Made by a program: the position numbers and the translations under genes. From positions 620,001-684,000 of the forward strand of contig CP085323.1 in NCBI GenBank assembly GCA_022870745.1: a DNA stretch of 64,000 nucleotides. The letters are read 5' to 3'. This DNA is from Silvibacterium acidisoli (lineage in GTDB: Bacteria; Acidobacteriota; Terriglobia; Terriglobales; Acidobacteriaceae). The notes below the pieces were generated by a model. That model was not told the DNA's origin. It searched no databases and worked only from the letters and a program-made list of their open reading frames with translations. Positions 63,693 through 64,000 of this stretch are shown piece by piece; the stretch's first letter is position 1; each line of letters begins with the position of its first letter.

Positions 63693-64000
63693 TTGCCAGC
63701 TCTCATCGAAACCGACCTAAGCCACCTAGCCCTGCACGCTCGCGGCAAAGTTCGTGACCTCTACAACGTCGGTGAATTTCTTCTGCTGGTAGCAACCGAT
63801 CGCATCTCCGCTTTCGATCACGTGCTTGCTACCGGAATTCCGGGCAAAGGCAAGGTGCTCACGCAGCTTTCGCTTTTCTGGTTCGACTTCCTAAAGAACA
63901 TCGTTCCAAATCACCTGATCACCGCGGATGTGAACAAGTTTCCCGCCGAGTTGCAGGACGACCGCGATCAACTCGAAGGCCGATCCATGCTGGTGAAGCG
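63693..64000 (+). CDS. purC: SAICAR synthase, N-terminal part (cut by window edge)
   Basis: 102 codons from a TTG at 63693, with AGGAAGG 7 nt upstream; no ATG fits. The start matches phosphoribosylaminoimidazole-succinocarboxamide synthase: HARGKVRDLYNVGEF (ATP-binding GK.R), ATDRISAFDHVLATGIPGKG and LSLFWFDFLKNIVPNHL. The enzyme joins CAIR and aspartate in purine synthesis. The remainder lies beyond the window. It is a housekeeping gene and useful for placing the organism. Confidence 0.93.
   Translation, partial: MPALIETDLSHLALHARGKVRDLYNVGEFLLLVATDRISAFDHVLATGIPGKGKVLTQLSLFWFDFLKNIVPNHLITADVNKFPAELQDDRDQLEGRSMLVK

Overview
The window looks like a chromosomal segment of an Acidobacteriota genome of the Terriglobia type. 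The basis is gene content and style: four very large TonB-dependent receptors with N-terminal carboxypeptidase-regulatory-like domains, a VWFA-related secreted protein, a giant Ig-repeat lipoprotein beside an OmpA-family protein, many signal-peptide proteins, and a fairly GC-rich coding sequence. No rRNA, tRNA, CRISPR array, insertion sequence or prophage was recognised.

Region A (1-19.6 kb) is the most interesting part. A two-component system (histidine kinase cut by the left edge, OmpR/PhoB-type regulator at 606-1280) sits beside a secreted protein, a TRAP-like metallophosphatase, a VWFA protein, a TonB receptor, a run of four same-strand genes (two secreted proteins, a YncE-like beta-propeller, a class A acid phosphatase), a TolC/adaptor/RND efflux operon and a second beta-propeller. 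Every apparent transcription unit has an 11-bp-period direct repeat (TTAAG or TCTAAG-like, N5 between hexamers) in its upstream gap. In most cases a -10-like hexamer follows 10-11 nt later. I read this as one regulon controlled by the local response regulator. The signal could be phosphate shortage or metal/envelope stress.

Region B (19.6-28 kb): a gap with a possible gene remnant and a long leader hairpin, then the Ig-repeat lipoprotein and the OmpA/Pal-like protein (likely co-transcribed), an orphan ribbon-helix-helix protein and a MliC-like lysozyme inhibitor.

Region C (28-44.8 kb): a polysaccharide-utilisation-like locus. A GH63-like glucosidase and a TPR protein run leftward. A TonB receptor, a GH31 glucosidase/xylosidase, a membrane-anchored regulator-like protein, a second TonB receptor, a PepSY membrane protein and a hexose-6-phosphate mutarotase run rightward.

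Region D (44.8-55.8 kb): a leftward set comprising a TonB receptor, a GlcNAc-kinase-like protein, an NPP-type phosphodiesterase, a DUF4337-like protein, a PfkB sugar kinase, an APC permease and a LacI regulator, with one rightward cupin protein. CG-centred operator-like sites lie before the TonB receptor, before the permease and just upstream of the LacI gene, suggesting one LacI-controlled uptake and catabolic unit.

Region E (55.9-64 kb): two secreted proteins of unknown role, an SDR oxidoreductase, smc with a good promoter and an overlapping palindrome, and the start of purC.
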